From: DASZUK01 sp963844575
GTDB lineage: Bacteria > Actinomycetota > Acidimicrobiia > Acidimicrobiales > RAAP-2
Direction of reading: 5' to 3'
Assembly: GCA_963844575.1 (NCBI GenBank)
Contig: CAWJOU010000005.1
Coordinates: forward strand, 1-64,000
Length of the DNA: 64,000 bases
The notes beneath the pieces were generated by a model. That model searched no databases. It was not told where the DNA came from and worked only from the letters and a program-made list of their open reading frames with translations. The translations under genes were made by a program, and so were the position numbers. Shown here in pieces: positions 63,644 to 64,000 of the stretch; positions within the stretch are counted from its first letter, which is position 1; the number at the start of each line of letters is the position of its first letter.

Positions 63644-64000
63644 CTATGAGCCCTCCACCTCGATCAGCTCCATGGCGTCGAACTCCCAGTACGAACGGAG
63701 CGCGGCCAGCCGGCCGTCATCGGCGGCGTAGTACGTAAAGATGCAGCGCACCGCGGCGACGTGCCGGCCGCCGGCCAAGGTCGTGCGGATCGTGCCGACC
63801 GCCGCGGCTTCGCGGCCGCACGTGTACGACTCGTCGATCTCGAACTCGATCCGCTCGCTGCCGGCGATGACGTTGTCGTAGAACGCGGCGATCGCCGTCT
63901 TGCCGCGGTGGCCCTTCCCCTCGGGGTCGAACGGCGACGGACCGATCGGATCCTCGACAACCGCGTCGTCGGCGAAGAGGTCGAGCCAGCCCTCCCGGTC
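63644..64000 (-). CDS. SnoaL/NTF2-like protein (5' end outside window)
   Basis: The frame from 64000 to the TAG at 63644-63646 gives 118 residues of a cone-shaped NTF2-like fold: WLDLFADDAVVEDPIGPSPF, GHRGKTAIAAFYDNVIAGSE, CGREAAAVGTIRTTLAGGRH and LRSYWEFDAMELIEVEGS. The pattern matches steroid delta-isomerase or nuclear-transport-factor-2-like proteins of actinobacteria. The N-terminal helix is missing because the window ends. Convergent with the quinone oxidoreductase. Confidence 0.8.
   Translation of the reverse strand, partial: DREGWLDLFADDAVVEDPIGPSPFDPEGKGHRGKTAIAAFYDNVIAGSERIEFEIDESYTCGREAAAVGTIRTTLAGGRHVAAVRCIFTYYAADDGRLAALRSYWEFDAMELIEVEGS

Overview
The window is a high-GC (roughly 70%) chromosomal segment of an actinobacterium. 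I infer the class Acidimicrobiia, from gatCAB/ligA/mnmA packed together, GTG-rich starts, 4-nt ATGA/GTGA gene overlaps, and secreted GYWL-type repeat proteins that I associate with that class. No rRNA, tRNA, CRISPR array, insertion sequence or phage gene was recognised. Many conserved genes carry single-base indels, mostly insertions, that a one-base edit repairs. I read these as residual sequencing error of a long-read type rather than gene decay, and genes are annotated across them.

Layout. (1) 1-9.7 kb: the end of serC, an alpha/beta hydrolase, then the branched-chain amino acid genes on the minus strand (mmpL-like exporter, ilvD, ilvB, ilvN, ilvC). A candidate attenuator with a leader peptide ending ILVLVS lies before ilvB. 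A TetR regulator diverges from the exporter. (2) 9.7-12.6 kb: a toxin-antitoxin island. An AbiEi/AbiEii-like pair on plus faces a minus-strand chain of VapB-like antitoxin, truncated PIN toxin, BrnT-like toxin and RHH antitoxin. (3) 12.6-29.4 kb: housekeeping genes. These are gatB/gatA/gatC with an esterase, SCP2, an SDR, a small HIT-like protein, a PASTA Ser/Thr kinase, ligA, mnmA, a cysteine desulfurase, a GabD1-like dehydrogenase, an acyl-CoA ligase and an MFS exporter. (4) 29.5-49.8 kb: two 6-kb paralogous secreted RHS/YD-repeat genes in direct orientation. Between them lie a sirtuin, a glutamyl-amine catabolism cluster (glutamine-synthetase-like, PuuD-like, SDR), an FGGY kinase and a MarR/YceI pair. 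(5) 49.9-64 kb: ileS, then a plus-strand operon of lipoprotein, unusual membrane-fusion adaptor, ABC ATPase and MacB-like permease. After it come a Gly/Ala-rich membrane protein, an HAD phosphatase, glutathione peroxidase, a secreted papain-fold-like protein, a hydrolase, a quinone oxidoreductase and a partial SnoaL-like gene.

How the parts work together. The ilv block makes Ile/Val precursors under probable translation-coupled attenuation. Cysteine desulfurase plus MnmA form a tRNA 2-thiouridine relay. GatCAB makes Gln-tRNA and/or Asn-tRNA. The 53.4-58.7 kb operon is an exporter whose adaptor carries a peptidoglycan-binding domain and about four Calx-beta-like modules.

The most novel material is the RHS pair. 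Each protein has an N-terminal signal anchor, a GYWL-repeat propeller-like region, a proline linker and a YD-repeat shell. The shell is interrupted by seven Cys-Pro-Ser-Thr repeats, a predicted seven-bladed propeller. The C-terminus is conserved between copies and has no adjacent immunity gene. The AbiE-like pair, the composite toxin-antitoxin chain and the adaptor also deserve attention.
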